Origin: Chinchilla lanigera
Taxonomy: Eukaryota > Chordata > Mammalia > Rodentia > Chinchillidae
Length of the DNA: 64,000 nt
Direction: 5' to 3'
Assembly (NCBI RefSeq): GCF_000276665.1
Contig: NW_004955447.1
Location: 17,918,656 to 17,982,655, forward strand
Part shown: one piece after another, positions 10,613 to 22,400 of the stretch
How the letters are laid out: each line of letters begins with the position of its first letter
How positions within the stretch are numbered: position 1 is the stretch's first letter
Notes under the pieces: generated by a model
The model's database searches: none
What the model was told of the DNA's origin: nothing
What the model saw: only the letters and a program-made list of their open reading frames with translations
Translations under genes and position numbers: made by a program

Positions 10613-11778
10613 CTCTGCGTCAGAAAAAGAAACTCTAATAATAATTTCTGAGGTGTTCTCTGAGGGATTTCTGTGAAACCGTAGACCCAGAGTACAATGA
10701 CCTGGTGTGCTTTGCTCAATAAATGACATTGCCAAGATTGTCCTCAACACACTGTTATCTGTACCATGTTTTCGCTTAACAGTGTATCTTGGGCAGATTT
10801 TCACAGCAGTACTTACAGGGTATATTTACTTTGAAAAACACCCAGCTGGGATTCCATCATACGCATTTCCATAATTATTTAATGAGTTTAAATTACTCCT
10901 AATTTTTTCTGTTAATAATTCTTGCTGCAAGAATCATGGAGATATTGACTGCTGGGTGTTCCCTCAGTACCCATTTTTTCATTTCTAGTGTAAGAGAAAT
11001 TTTACCTGCTCACAGGTCCTGTGGTAAAGATAGCCTTTGCCAGACGCCCTTGCAGCTTGCTATGGCCGTGTGACTAATTAGTCTCTAGCCAGCAGGGATA
11101 AATGCAGAGGTAAGGCGTGGAGCATCCACGAGCACCCCTGAAAGGGAGCAGGGTCCCTCCCTAGTTTTCTTATTTCTTCCTTGCAGAGATTATTTAATAG
11201 TAGGAGCAAGAGGAGCCATTTTTATTCCAAAGTTAGAATTGGACTCGAGCACAGTAGAGCAACAAGACAAGGGGAGCTTGGGTCCCCGGCCCTGCAAGAC
11301 CCGAATCCTCTCAGCATGTACGTGAAAGAGGCAAATTTGTAAGTTGTTTAAGTTACACTTCCAGTATGTAGCCCTTGGTACAGTCTCTGCATTTCTTCCC
11401 ATCTGTATGAAAATATGTATGTAAAAAAGTAGAACTGCAGAATGGAAAGATTTGGTCATTTAAAGTATTGATCGATACTGTCTAATTAATCTTTAAGTGC
11501 TCATCTTCATTATTATCTCATGAGACATTCTTTGTCATGTGTGTCATTTAATCATGCCAGCATTTACATTTAACATATTTTCCTCCCAAACTGTTAAAGA
11601 TGCAAAGATTCACATTACCCAAGAAAAATGCGTGTGAAACAAGAATTTGGTTCTAAATGTCAATTTCAGTAACATTCTGTATCCATAGAAACCATTTTCT
11701 GAAGTGTGTCTGCAAAAGGGAGTGGGGAAGGTGGTGGAGGGTACCACTCATGCCTCACTGATCAGTATGGAGGGAGAA

Positions 11779-11805
11779 AACACACACACACATACACACA
11801 CACAC
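11779..11805. repeat. (CA)n microsatellite
   Basis: Twenty-seven bases of CA repeat with one T interruption. Confidence 0.95.
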
Positions 11806-11988
11806 GAATGTCCAAATTATCATGCACACTGTAGGTACTCGGGCAGCTCCAGCCATCCATGTCAGTGCATCCATCCAACCATCTATTCAGCCTGCAGTTA
11901 CTGGGGTCCTATTGTCTACGTGTCACTGAAAATTCTAGTATTGGAAGGTCGGCTATGATTTTTGCTTCACGATGTATATGGTGTAGGG

Positions 11989-12181
11989 CAGTGGCGGGGA
12001 ACCTATGGTACGTGTCTTTTTTGTTTTTCCATTAAGACAAAAGATGTTAATGCATGAGTTGTTTTTTTTTTTTTTTTTAACTAAAACCTCTATTTAGGTT
12101 TAGTTGCAGTGTTGGCATTTTGTGATAAGTGGGCTTGGGGTTGCAGTTTGGGCACTGGTCTCTAAAGGTTCACCATCGCTG
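11989..12181. mobile_element. Candidate hAT-like MITE with TIRs and 8-bp TSD
   Basis: The 193-bp segment starts CAGTGGCGGGGAACCTATGG and ends AAAGGTTCACCATCGCTG, which reverse-complements to CAGCGATGGTGAACCTTT. The flanking 8-mers are GTGTAGGG and CTTTAGGG (6 of 8 identical), the target size used by hAT transposons. The interior has a 17-18-base T run and no coding capacity. A shorter relative with the same end type lies at 20686-20766. Confidence 0.6.
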
Positions 12182-12284
12182 CTTTAGGGGCGAGGCCGGA
12201 TCTTAATAACATAAGTAACAACTAGAATATATGGAGAAAGCACACTGGATGCTGAGTGGGGGGCTGAAGTTGGGGAGGAGGTCA

Positions 12285-12620
12285 TCCTCATTCCTGTGAC
12301 TGCTGTAGAAAGAAGTACCATAAGCTTAGAGCTTAAAAAGGCAATCTTACCCTGCTGAAGGTCAGACGTTGTGAAATCAGAGTGTGGCCAGGTTCATGCC
12401 TTCCTGGGGCTCTGGGGAGGATTCTGCTTCCTTACCGCTTCCTCCTGTTCCTGCAGGCGCTTGCACTCCGGGGCGCAGGGCCCCTTCTGCCGTCTCCCAG
12501 GCTGGCTCGTAGCGTCTCTTACCTCTGACCTGTTTCCATGTCGCATTTCCTCACTGGTTCTGACTGCCCTGCTTCCCTCCCTCCCACGAGCACGCTTGTG
12601 CTCATGATCCCACCGAGGAA
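12285..12620 (-). mobile_element. MLT1-like MaLR LTR fragment
   Basis: Reverse-strand old MaLR text: TCATTCCTGTGACTGCTGTA, AGTACCATAAGCTTAGAGC, then GTGTGGCCAGGTTCATGCC and TCTGCTTCCTTACC. The right border is unclear. Confidence 0.5.
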
Positions 12621-12954
12621 CCAGGGTAAGTGTTCCATATCAAAAGCCTTACTTCAGTCACCTCTGCAGAGTCCTTCTGGTCCTGTGAGGTCACATGGCC
12701 ATGGGTTGGAGATGGGACATGGCCGTCTGTGGAAAGGGCGTTACTCGGTGTCTCACCGCCTTCATAAAGAGGTGGGCCGTGAGGAATTCCCCGAGGAGCC
12801 GGTCTGTAAACCGGCTTGCACGGTGGTAGTACAGAGACGAGGGAGGGGCACTGGAGGTACCTGGGGACAGGATGGTGACCCTGGGCTTGGGTAAGTGGCA
12901 AGGTGAGATTGGGAAGGGCGGTAAGGATCCTGGCAGGTTCAAAGCAGATTGGTG

Positions 12955-13043
12955 TGTTTTTTTGCTTTTGTGGTTCGGGGGCTCAAGCCCAACGTCTTGT
13001 TGATGCGAGGCAAGCTCCACCTTGGAGCCGCGTCCCCAGCCCA
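12955..13043 (-). mobile_element. Diverged ID-like SINE
   Basis: Reverse-strand remnant: TTTTTTTGC tail side, GGGGGCTCAAGCCCAACG in place of the B-box region, and CCGCGTCCCCAGCCCA at the head side. Heavily diverged. Confidence 0.4.
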
Positions 13044-13649
13044 GATGTGTTTAAAGCGAGCAGTGTGCCCCGGCGTTGGCAGAGGGGTTGGAGGTAGAGA
13101 GCACAGACACTGGAGGCTGGGCGGAGCGGAGGTGATTCAGCGGACAGGTGCCTGCAGCCTGGCCTAGCGGGTGGCAGACACAGCTGACGGAGCAGGGAAT
13201 GGCGAGGTTTCAGGAGGGCAAATCAGCAGGGCATGTGATGTGATAGGTCAGGGTAGAGCACAGCAGGGCGTGCCGGGCCTGACCCCCAAGTTTCTGGCGT
13301 GAGCCAAGAGGAGGTTGGTGCTGTCTTTAATTTACTAAGTGGGAAACGCCAGAGGAGGGAGAGCTCCGACTGGGGAGATGGATTTTGAGGACTGTGGGGC
13401 GAGCGAGTGGGGATACCTCCATCCACTCGGCGTGCAGCGCAGGCGTGAGGTGCAGGTGCAGTGGGGAGTGGTTGTAGCAGCTGCTGGTTGAGTAGGTGCT
13501 GCCTCGACCTCAGAGAAAAAAGGCAAAGGCAGGGGTTGGGAGCCTCCCTGTTTAGGGTCAGCTGATGAGTGAATTAGTACCATCCGATTTTCCTTTTGGA
13601 AGGAAATGTATCCACCATCCTAGGGATTGGGGCAAGGGTATCTTTGGGA

Positions 13650-14400
13650 GACATTATCTGCCCGTGTACAGATGATCGTGAGCTGCCTCTTGATGCTTGT
13701 GGTCAGTGATGGGCCTTGTAGGTGACAGTGGTCGCCTACGAGTGTGATGGAGCTGAAGCTTCCTACCACCTGGTGTCACGCTTGTAGCATGACCGTGTGA
13801 CCCATACTGGTGCTGTGGGAGAGAGACCTGCCAGCCATACGGAGTGGAGCATACATAGTTACTCATGGCACAGACACTCGGTGACAGTAATAAACGTCAC
13901 TGGTTCCTGTGTTTGTCCCATCGTCCTCCTTATTTTGGGGTATGTCCCTTCTCCTTACATAGAAGCGTCACCGTAAACAGTGTGCCGTGTTATGGGAACA
14001 GCCTCGTGCAGCTCACGCGTGCTTCATGGTTTTGGTTTTGCTTCTGTAAGACCAGGTCTCACTGTGTGGTCCAGGCGGGCCCTGAACTCAGGTCATCCTC
14101 CTGTCTTCATCTCCCAAGTGCCGGGCTTAGAGCTGTGCGCCTCCGTGCCTGGCTTCCTGCATGTGTCTTCACTGCATCGTTTTCTCCTGTGTTTGATAAT
14201 CTCCGGTTGTTTTGTCCAGTGGGGTCCCAAGAGCTCCAGGCTGTTCAGTATAGCATCGAACCTGGGTATGTCGTCGGCTGCACCAGCTCACTCTGCGATA
14301 TTTACACAGTAGTGAAATCCCCTAATGACGTGTTTCTCAGGATGTGTTCCTGTGGTTGTAGGGTGCATGGCTGTGCGTATGAAATTATAAATGGAAGAGT
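13650..14400 (+). mobile_element. Ancient DNA-transposon-like repeat interrupted by a B1
   Basis: Segments 13660-14030 and 14160-14400 resemble pieces of an old Tigger-class element that I recall from mammalian genomes: 'ttgatgcttgtggtcagtga', 'gtgacagtggtcgcctac', 'acagtaataaacgtcac' and, near the end, 'cctaatgacgtgtttctcag'. A reverse-strand B1 sits at 14040-14154. Identification is from memory and uncertain. Confidence 0.4.
14040..14154 (-). mobile_element. B1-like SINE
   Basis: Reverse-strand B1: CAGGTCTCACTGTGTGGTCC, CTGAACTCAGGTCATCCTCC, and a GCCTCCGTGCCTGGC head. Lacks most of the internal duplication. Confidence 0.65.
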
Positions 14401-14443
14401 GCAGTGAGCTGCCCCCCGCCCCCCCTCAGCTTCAGTAACACTT

Positions 14444-14789
14444 TGTTATGGTTTGTCTGGGTGTCCCCCAAAAGCCTCATGCGGCCATGGAGCAGGCTTT
14501 AGAGTTTGATTGATTATGGGTGTGAGAGCTGCACCCGCCCTGGGGTGGATGGTTTGCATATGTAAGGGAGAGCAGGAGGCTGCTTGCGGCCATTCCTGGC
14601 TTTTCTGCTTGTTGCTTTGCTGTGTTCTGCCGCCATGAGCTGTAGCCTCTGCCATGTGCCACTCTGCCTCGTAATCTGCCAAGTATGGACTGAAACCTCC
14701 ACAAACTGTAAGCGAAATAAACCTTTCCTTCCTTAATTTTGGGCGTCAGGTATTTTTGTCCCAGCAACGAGAAAAAAGTAACCAAGACA
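14444..14789 (+). mobile_element. MaLR-type solo LTR
   Basis: Begins TGTTATGGTTTGTCTGGGTG and ends AACCAAGACA. A polyadenylation-type AATAAA lies near the 3' end (in GCGAAATAAACC). Same family as the reverse-strand copies at 4480 and 62859. The flanking 5-mers CACTT and CGGTT agree only at 3 positions, so the insertion is older or the border is off. Confidence 0.75.
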
Positions 14790-16419
14790 CGGTTTTATCC
14801 CCCTCCTGTTCCACCTTACACACCTAAGCAGTCCTCAGATACATCCAGGAAGTATTTCAGCAGAGGTAGTTATTTTAAAAAGTTAAGCTCCAAAGGAGGA
14901 GTGAGGATGAGGTCATGAAGGGGACGTCTGTGAAGGAGTGTATGTTTCCAATGTGGAGGTGCTGGCAGAAGTTTAAATTCTGAGACCGATCTGATAGGAG
15001 AGGAGAGATCCGTCAGCGAGAGAGAAGCATGTAGGTTTGTGAGTGACAGGTTACGGGAATCCCCGGCTGCTGTTAAACATTGACTGTTTGCTTTTTGAGA
15101 GGGAGAGGCAGTGTGAGCGGGATGGAGGGGCCGCCAAGGCTCCAAGGCTCTTGGGGGAAGGTGGGAATAGTCGCCGTGGAGTGGTACACCAGCGCGTTCG
15201 GCCACTGTTAAAGCATGGGTCATGGTGAGGGCCACTGGCATCGGGTGAATTCCAGAGAACCCAGTGAGTGGTTGTTCGGCTTTCTCCTTTTACTACTGCA
15301 CATTTGTCTGGTTTTGTACATTCGAAGGATGTAGATACTTTAGTTCATCCTTCAAAAAATTTTTGGCCTGGTGTCATGGTTAAAGGACGGGGTAAGTGGG
15401 ACCTAGAAATCCTCACCGACAGATGAACGTTCCCGTGAGGCGTGAATGTGACTAGGATGGCTACTGAAGCAGTGGGTGGGGTGCCATTGGTGGGTGGTGG
15501 CAGCTGGACTGGAGTGTCAGGTGGCAGCCTGGTCCGGGTGCAGCTTGGGGAGAGGGGCCTGGTGTGGCGTGGAGCAAAAGGTACTTGGGACGCAGGACAT
15601 CGCGTTGCACAGAGGCACGGTGACATGGCCCATCCGCGTGGATGTTGGAACCGTCTAGGACTTTGGCAGGAGTGGGGTGGAGGGTGAGCCTCGGTGAGAA
15701 GAACTGGGGAGTTTGTACACCGGCGGGAGTCGGGGCCTCAGAAACGGGGAGGTGCCGACGAAAGGTGGAGGCGTAACCCTTGGGGATTAGCATCACCAGT
15801 CGGCCGGCTCCTCCTCCGAGCCTTCCGCAGCGCCCTGTGTGTTGTGCAAGAGATGGGGCAAGCGTGCCCTGAACTGTGGCAGAGCAAGGGCTGGCCTCAG
15901 AGCAGAGCCAGGTTTCACACAGGACCTAGCTCACGCCCTGTGCCCTCGTCGGCCGGCTGTGGGTGCTGCCCCACCATCCTGCCGAGAGGGGTGCTGCCCA
16001 GGCCTGCCTCGGTGACTCTGCAGCCCGCTCCTTCCCCAGCCTCCCCCTCTGCAAAGGCGAGAGGAGTAAGACAGGAGAGGAGACAGACTCCATCTAAGAC
16101 TTTCCAGCTAGCAAAATTATGGGTCAACTTGAATATATTGCTTTTTTTTATAAAGAGATTTAATAAGATCTATCTCCAAGTGCTGTAGTTTTATATTTAG
16201 CATTTTTTTCCTGGGCTCTATGCCATAGATTCTAATTTTTCTTGAAAAATAGCTATGGGTACTTTTGATGCACGTCGTTTACATTGATTTATGATTGAGA
16301 TGTAACTTTATTGAAAATGTGTAGTAATTTTTGTCTATACTATAAAATCCTGCCATAATTGCAAAAGTTCAGCCTTGTAAATGTAGGTACACGATTGTGA
16401 AGGCATGACTTCTTGTCTC

Positions 16420-16432
16420 ACACACACACACT
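16420..16432. repeat. Short (CA)n run
   Basis: A short CA dinucleotide run; too short to matter beyond a local marker. Confidence 0.8.
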
Positions 16433-16524
16433 CTTCAGATGAGGAAAGGAATTTAGATCGGTGAGATGGTGTAAAAGATCTAGACAACAAGATGTCTCAG
16501 CCTCTGACTACGGGGAGGGAGGTC

Positions 16525-16745
16525 GGTTTTGCCTCACAGTGGCAGAGGTCTCAGCCCATGCTCGGCTGGCTCCAGAGCAGCGGGGCAGACGGCGGGGCAG
16601 AGGAAGGCCGCTCACCCCTTGGTGCAGGGAAGCAGAGAAGGAGGGGAGCCCGGGAGGGAGACGCCCCTTCTCAACCCCGTCCCGTAACCCGCCTCTTCCT
16701 GGACCCCACCTCCCAGCCGCAGGTCAGTGAGGGCACCCCGCAACC
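16525..16745 (-). mobile_element. MaLR-like LTR fragment
   Basis: GAGGTCTCAGCCCATGCTCG and GCTGGCTCCAGAGCAGCGGG match the interior of the reverse-strand MaLR LTRs in this window. The rest is GC-rich and diverged. Confidence 0.45.
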
Positions 16746-17319
16746 CTTCACCCTCCAGACGCGGGGCAGCGGGATCATTTTAAATCTAAAGCCCAACAGA
16801 AGGGGAAACGGAAGATGTGATGATAAAGGCATTTGTTGTCATTTCTGTTGTGTTGTTTGCTTAGACTTGGGTTATTTTGCATGGGATGTCTGCCTGGTGA
16901 CGAGGGGCTGTTCTGACTTGCTCTCAGCCTGCTGTTTGGCCGTTGCTTCCTGTGAGAGAGGAGATGCCAGTTACAAATCAAGAACAAGTAATAGTGGCAG
17001 ACTGCTTCTTAGGAAGTCTCCTTGACTTACATCTGTCTTCGCAGTCTGCATTTCTGGGAGCTGCGGCTCTTCCGTGACGGGCTGGGAGTGTGAGAAGGGG
17101 ACAGGCGGACGGCAGAGCGCAGGCGTCGGATCTTGCCCTGCCTGCCCTGCCCTCGGCCCGCTGTGCGCACGAGCCTGCACAGAGCGGAGATACTAGGCGC
17201 AGGAAGAAAACTGAGTCTGCACCGGACACACAGACTTCCCGCTCTCTAAGCAGAGCGTCCTAACAGCTGTTTGCACAGCACTGGCGTTGTGTTTGGCGCT
17301 CTGAGCGCACAGCGGTGTC

Positions 17320-17653
17320 TGTAGGCTGTGATCTGGACCTGCCTGTCCCCGGAAGGCTCCTGTCCTAAGGCCCGTCCTCAGCCGCTGGTGCTAGCGGTGG
17401 GGGCTGTGGGAGGAAATGGGTCACTGGGGCATGTTTCTCAAGGGGACGTTGGGGCCCTTCTCTCTCTTACTCCTGCCTGCTGTGAGGAGATGGTGGCTTT
17501 CTTCCCTGTCGATCCCAGCCATGATGCTCTGCTTTGCCCACAGCAGGGGGGCCAAGGGACCATGGGTGGAAATCATAAGCCAAAATAAATCTTTCCTCCT
17601 TATAAACCGTTTAGCTCAGGTATTTTGTCATAGCATGTGGAAGGTGACTAACA
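17320..17653 (+). mobile_element. MaLR-like solo LTR, diverged
   Basis: Starts TGTAGGCTGTGATCTGGACC and ends GGTGACTAACA. The 3' part has the family's ATAAGCCAAAATAAATC polyadenylation region and TCAGGTATTTTGTCATAGCA. No target duplication is visible. Confidence 0.6.
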
Positions 17654-17975
17654 TGGCAGGGTACATGCAGACAGCACACGTTTTATGTAAGGGGCTTGAA
17701 GATGTCCAGGGGGTCCTGGAATTAGTTTCCCCGTGGATAATGACGGTTGACTGTCGCCTGCTTTACTGCACCGAACTTCAGTCACTCTTCCTAACCCTGG
17801 CAGGTGTATTCAGGCCCAGGGTGGTAATGAGAACTCGTCATCGGTCACTGGCGTTCAGTGGGGTTAGTGTTAGGGTTGTTCTGTGTAGCATTTGATTAAG
17901 AACATGGCTTCTTAGCCTGATTCCTGAATGCAACTCTTAGCTCAGTCCCTTAACTCACTGTGAACTGGGACAGAT

Positions 17976-18105
<130 letters not shown>

Positions 18106-18164
18106 GACTTTTTGAGACATCCTCCTTTTGTCATCTGGGTGAACTCTGCTGCCAGTCTTTGCTT

Positions 18165-18235
18165 CGGCGAGCTTTAAATACCTTATCTGTTAAATGGGAA
18201 TCATAATAGTAAGCTGCCCCATCCTTGGTACGTAG
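18165..18235 (+). mobile_element. MIR-like fragment
   Basis: CCTTATCTGTTAAATGGGAA followed by ATAATAGTAAGCTGCC is the core-to-3' part of a MIR. Confidence 0.5.
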
Positions 18236-18710
18236 CAAGGGTACCTAGTAGTCTTAAAATTGTCACGCTGGACTGTCTGTGGCTGTGTTACTAGTTCGAT
18301 GCATCTGAGAACTGTTTCAGATTTAGTTTCTCCATTGTTTGTAACGTTCCTTTTTGAGCAGTAAGTCAGACCTGCCTTTCTTGATCGGTCTCCTGAAGGT
18401 GCAGCTACCCCCACCACCTGTAGGTCTGTCCTCCACACATACGTCCTCTTGTCCCCATCCCCTTTTCTTGCTCTATTTTTCTCTACTTATTACCACGTAC
18501 TACACTGTTCAGTGTATTTGCTTTGTGTTCCAGGCTGTCTTCATTTGCAAAATGGAAACTCCACGGAAGCAGGAACCCTTTCCTGTTTTGTTCCCTGTTC
18601 TCTTATCAATGCCTGGACCTAGAGAGCAGAGTTTTGCTCATTGGATGCACAATAAATCCTTACCAGAATGAAGAAATTAACCCTGGAAATGATAATATAC
18701 TGCTCTCTGT

Positions 18711-18869
18711 GCCGGACATGGTGGTGCGTGCCAGCAATCCCAGCACTTGGGAGGCTGAGGCAGGAGGATCTTTGTGAGTTTGAGACCAACCTGGGCTACA
18801 AAGTAACCTCAAGGCCAGCCTGAACTGCATAGTGAGACTCTGTCTCAAAAAGACAAAAAAAAAAAAAAA
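18711..18869 (+). mobile_element. B1-like SINE with internal duplication
   Basis: Forward copy with GCCGGACATGGTGGTGCGTG head, CAGCACTTGGGAGGCTGAGG, both halves of the internal duplication (CCAACCTGGGCTACAAAGT and AAGGCCAGCCTGAACTGCAT), TGTCTCAAAAAGAC and an A tail. Well preserved. Confidence 0.9.
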
Positions 18870-18894
18870 GATAGTATACTGCCCTGTGCCTTGC

Positions 18895-19060
18895 TTTTTT
18901 TTTGGTTTTTTTTGGTCCTGTTTTGAGACAAGGTCTTGCTATGCAGTTCAGGCTGGCATTGAGTTCACTTTGTAGCTCAGGCTGGTCTCGAACTCACAAT
19001 GATCCTCCTGCCTCAGCCTCCTGAGTGCTGGGATTACAGGCATGCGCCACCACGCCCGGT
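18895..19060 (-). mobile_element. B1-like SINE with internal duplication
   Basis: Reverse copy: T tail, GAGACAAGGTCTTGCTATGC, GTTCAGGCTGGCATTGAG, GTAGCTCAGGCTGGTCTCG, and head GCGCCACCACGCCCGG. It faces the previous forward copy about 25 bp away, giving an inverted SINE pair. Confidence 0.9.
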
Positions 19061-19404
19061 CAGTGCCTTGGTTGTTATAGCTGCTCTAATTGTCTGTGAT
19101 GATGATATTTTATTCAGAAGTTCTTGGTGATAGTTTGCTCACTTGCCTCTCTCAACCTTGCTTTCCTAAGGGAGGATGATTGAAGGAAGGGTTGAGGAGA
19201 GGAATAAGTTGGATGAGGGGAAAAATAGGGATGGGATTATTAACTAACCTAATGGTTCGCTTCTCGTGCCTTTTCTGTCGGCGAGTGTCGCCAGCACCTG
19301 GTCACCCGGAGTAGGTGCTCATTTCGAAGTGTGCAGCTTAAGTATGCTTTCATTTTCTTGTCAACTTGACATGCAGTGGAACTTGTGTTATTTTTCTCTT
19401 TTAG

Positions 19405-19485
19405 GGCACCAATGCCTCTGCTCTGGAAAAAGACATTGGTCCAGAGCAGTTTCCGATCAATGAACACTACTTCGGATTGGTCAAT
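19405..19485 (+). CDS. USP46: USP46 exon 2 (residues 13-39)
   Basis: Codes 27 residues from [10 protein letters not shown] to YFGLVN in phase 0. The acceptor is the pyrimidine tract ending CTTTTAG; the donor is GTAAGT, close to consensus. This N-terminal segment leads into the USP catalytic domain and should follow a 12-residue exon 1 that is not in the window. The codons read 'GlyThrAsnAlaSer...' as in USP46, whereas the paralogue USP12 has GANASALEKE and QFPVNEH here, as I recall it. The residues [13 protein letters not shown] therefore favour USP46. USP46 is a cysteine protease that removes ubiquitin from substrates and works with the WD-repeat partners WDR48 (UAF1) and WDR20. Confidence 0.97.
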
Positions 19486-19861
19486 GTAAGTATTTAAAAT
19501 GCACTATTTTATCAAACATTTTAGAATATTTGATGCAACTCCCCTACCATTTTCATCATTAGCAATTTTTAAATGCTTTAGACAAAGAAGAAGCAAAATG
19601 TTGAAGAGGGAGCATTTTAATCTATTTTTGAAAGTATTAGTTGTCCCCGAAGAAAAGAATTTAATTACTACATTATTGGATCAAATTCACACCTTCACCT
19701 CCCCACGCTTTGAGGGGTTTCCTTTGGACATGTGACTTTTGTGAGGATTTTATTAGCTTTTGTAGCAAAATTGCCTTTGTACATCCTCCTCCTGTCATCC
19801 GGCTGAACTCTGCAGCCAGTCCCTGTTTTGGTGAGCTTCAGTACAGCCAGTTTTAAGTGTT

Positions 19862-19926
19862 ACCAGCAGTACCTGCCTGGCAAGCGCAAGGTCCTGAGTT
19901 TGATTCCCTGTACCCAACCCCCCAAA
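19862..19926 (+). mobile_element. Partial ID-like SINE
   Basis: Forward 3' part of the variant ID SINE: TACCTGCCTGGCAAGCGCAA then GGTCCTGAGTTTGATTCCC and an A-rich end. The head is missing or diverged. Confidence 0.7.
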
Positions 19927-19970
19927 AAAGTGTTGTAAGACCAAGGACCCCCCATCACACCCCCCCAAAC

Positions 19971-20121
19971 GCCGGGTGTGGTGGCGCACGCCTGTAATCC
20001 TAGCACTTGGGAGGCTGAGGCGGGAGGATCGTTGCGAGTTTGAGACCAACCTGGGCTACAAAGTGAGCTCAAGGCCAGCCTGAACGGCATAGTGAGACCC
20101 TGTCTCAAAAAGACAAAAAAG
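19971..20121 (+). mobile_element. B1-like SINE, well preserved
   Basis: Forward copy with GCCGGGTGTGGTGGCGCACG head, GTAATCCTAGCACTTGGGAG, both duplication halves and TGTCTCAAAAAGACAAAAAA tail. Among the least diverged copies here. Confidence 0.92.
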
Positions 20122-20529
20122 AAAAGTGTTACGGGCTCATCATGGGTGTAACTTGGTAGGGTACCTACCTGAAACAGGGAGAGGCTGTAGGGGAAAAGCT
20201 AGGACCGGTTTATCCCATAATTACATAGCCTCATTTTACTTGTGCTCGGCAGTAGTCTCCTTGTATCTGGCCAGACTTAGAGATTCTTTTTCTTTGGTAG
20301 TCGATGATGGCCAGGTCGTATGGCAGTGTTAGGCACCCTTCCTGAGCTTTCTTTCTTACTGATACTTTCTCTCTGGGGTGGAAGTCTTATAAACAAGTTA
20401 TCAAGTGTTAGCTTATAAACGCATGACTTCCTGGAGCAACTGACTGCTCTACACATGTCTGCCAGTGCCCTGGCATGATAAGTAGTAGGAGAAACTAGAA
20501 AGACTCTGCAGCTAATTGCTGCCTGGGAG

Positions 20530-20680
20530 ATAAAGAGCGAGCACTGGCCTTAGGGCCGTATAGACCTGCACTGGACTTCTGCCTCTGCTATTCTCTAACT
20601 GTGTTCTGAGGCAAGTTACCCACGTCTCTGAGCTTTCAGTTTGCAGTCTGTAAAATGGGATTGCGATGGTTTCTACCTCC
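20530..20680 (+). mobile_element. MIR-like SINE
   Basis: GAGCACTGGCCTTAGGGCC, TGGACTTCTGCCTCTGC, GAGGCAAGTTACCCACGTC and TGTAAAATGGGATTGCG follow the MIR order. The hAT-like MITE at 20686 begins at its right edge. Confidence 0.7.
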
Positions 20681-20685
20681 TCGGG

Positions 20686-20766
20686 CAGCGATGGCAAACC
20701 TTTTAGAGCTTTCAGTGATAACAAACAGCCAGCTGTGGCACGCGTGCCCGAGGTTCGCCGCCACTG
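20686..20766. mobile_element. Short hAT-like MITE
   Basis: 81 bp starting CAGCGATGGCAAACCTTTT and ending GAGGTTCGCCGCCACTG, imperfect terminal inverted repeats (about 12 of 16). The left end closely matches the right end of the element at 11989-12181. Flanking 8-mers TCCTCGGG and CTCTAGGT are only half identical. The interior carries GTGGCACGCGTGCC. Confidence 0.5.
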
Positions 20767-22023
20767 CTCTAGGTGACGGTGGAAGACGGATGAAAGCTCC
20801 CCTGGGGGCCGCTGTGCAGCGAGGTGTGCTGTGGCTCCTTGCCTCCCCAGGGGCTGTGCCCTGGGTCAGGGCCAAGCGTTAGGAAGGCATCTGGGTGGAG
20901 GTGAGACGCCGGGTGGAAGAGAAAGGCTGGGTAAAGCTCGGGCCTGGGGAGAGTACGCTGGCAAAATGCTGACTTCTGATTTCAGCACCACTTTTAAATC
21001 CGCTGCGCACAGGCCTCTGCTCGGCTCTCAGGACAGTTACTCAAGTCATGGGAGACTGAAGAGAGCAAGAGTAAAGGCCATTTTTTAGTTTGTGGAAGAA
21101 TTCTGAGATCTGCATTTATTAATAATTTAATTTATGATCCTTAAAATGGCAATTTATGAAAGTTCCAACTTTTCTGGAACAAGATTTGTCTCCTATTACA
21201 TAATTGTGTCAGATTAAAATATATAAAAATAGGACATTTCCTAGCTCAGCAGAAGTAGACATGTGAGTGTGGAAGAACCTCCATCTCACTTGGGTAGCCA
21301 CACAAGCCCACACCGGTTCTGAGAATGTGCTCACGTCCTGTGTTAATCTCCTGCAGCACTTGGTAGTCTGTGCCGGGGTCTTGCATTCCCTTAGGGCATT
21401 TCCTGTCCATTAAACTGTGTGGGAGCCATTCTCAAGTGACGGTCTCAGAGTCGGTCTAATAGTCGCTTGGACCCCAGTGGGATATGCTTTTCCCTTCTGT
21501 CATCATAATCTTAGAGTCCATGAAAACGAGAGGTATGAAATACTGCTGTGGTGACTCTAGTTGGATCGCGGGAGCCCGGGACTTGGGTTGCACTGGACCG
21601 GGACGTGTGCTGCCTTGGAAGAACGGGAGGGCGGGTGATGTAGAAGCAGAGATGGCAGCTGGCTTGAGAACACTCCGCTCCTCACTGTGGAGTGGGGGGC
21701 GTGTGTCCCGCAGGCAGGGACCCTGGCATCCTGAAAGAAGACCAAGCCCACATGTGGTTAAGGCTGACTGAGCTGTGCGAGTGGTTCCTAGCTCCTCAGT
21801 TTCTTTTTGATTTGGAGTTTCAGTTTGTCTGTTGGGGCTGGTGCTAGAAAGCAGGATCTTTTATTTAACCAGCTACTTACTGGGTCTTCAAATAAAGAGG
21901 TTTCTTTCTTCCTTTTTTTCTAAGCACCAGATGGTGTTATTCGATGCCTTACCTAGACAGAATCCCTACTGCCACTTTATGGAGACTTGTATGGGTGAGA
22001 GAAGCACCAGAATCGTGTAGAGC

Positions 22024-22262
22024 AGGTTTTCCTCACGTGTGGGGGATACAGTCCAGGATCCCTAGGGGACTCCTAAGACATGAATAATGAGGAGCCCCAT
22101 ATGTACTGTTTCTGCGTGTACATACACAAACACGATAAAGTTTAAGTTACATGTTAGGCACAAGAAGGGGTTAATAAAATAACATGTGTAAATAAAATAG
22201 AACAGTTAAACAGTTTACTGTAATAAGAGGATCAGTGTCACTGCCAGGCACTGTGAGGTAAA
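22024..22262 (+). mobile_element. Tigger-like DNA transposon remnant
   Basis: Resembles an old mammalian Tigger-class element: GGGGGATACAGTCCAGGATC, 'cacgataaagtttaagttac', 'ttaggcacaagaaggggtta' and 'tagaacagttaaacagttta'. Family name from memory. Confidence 0.5.
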
Positions 22263-22269
22263 GTAAGAG

Positions 22270-22400
22270 TCCCTCGCGCTGTGACGCTGCGCCTGGCCTG
22301 GCAGCGGGGGCTGCGGAGTGGCGGCGGGCGCGCTGCGGGCGCGGGCTTCCGGCCCAGGCGGGCTGAGTGAGGTTGCGCGCTCCTCGCGGTGGTGCGCAGG
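22270..22400. promoter_or_regulatory. CpG-dense patch upstream of exon 3
   Basis: About 20 CpGs in 130 bp, centred on 'ggcggcgggcgcgctgcggg', some 300 bp before exon 3. Could be an internal regulatory element or alternative promoter; no TATA box or exon start can be shown. Confidence 0.4.
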
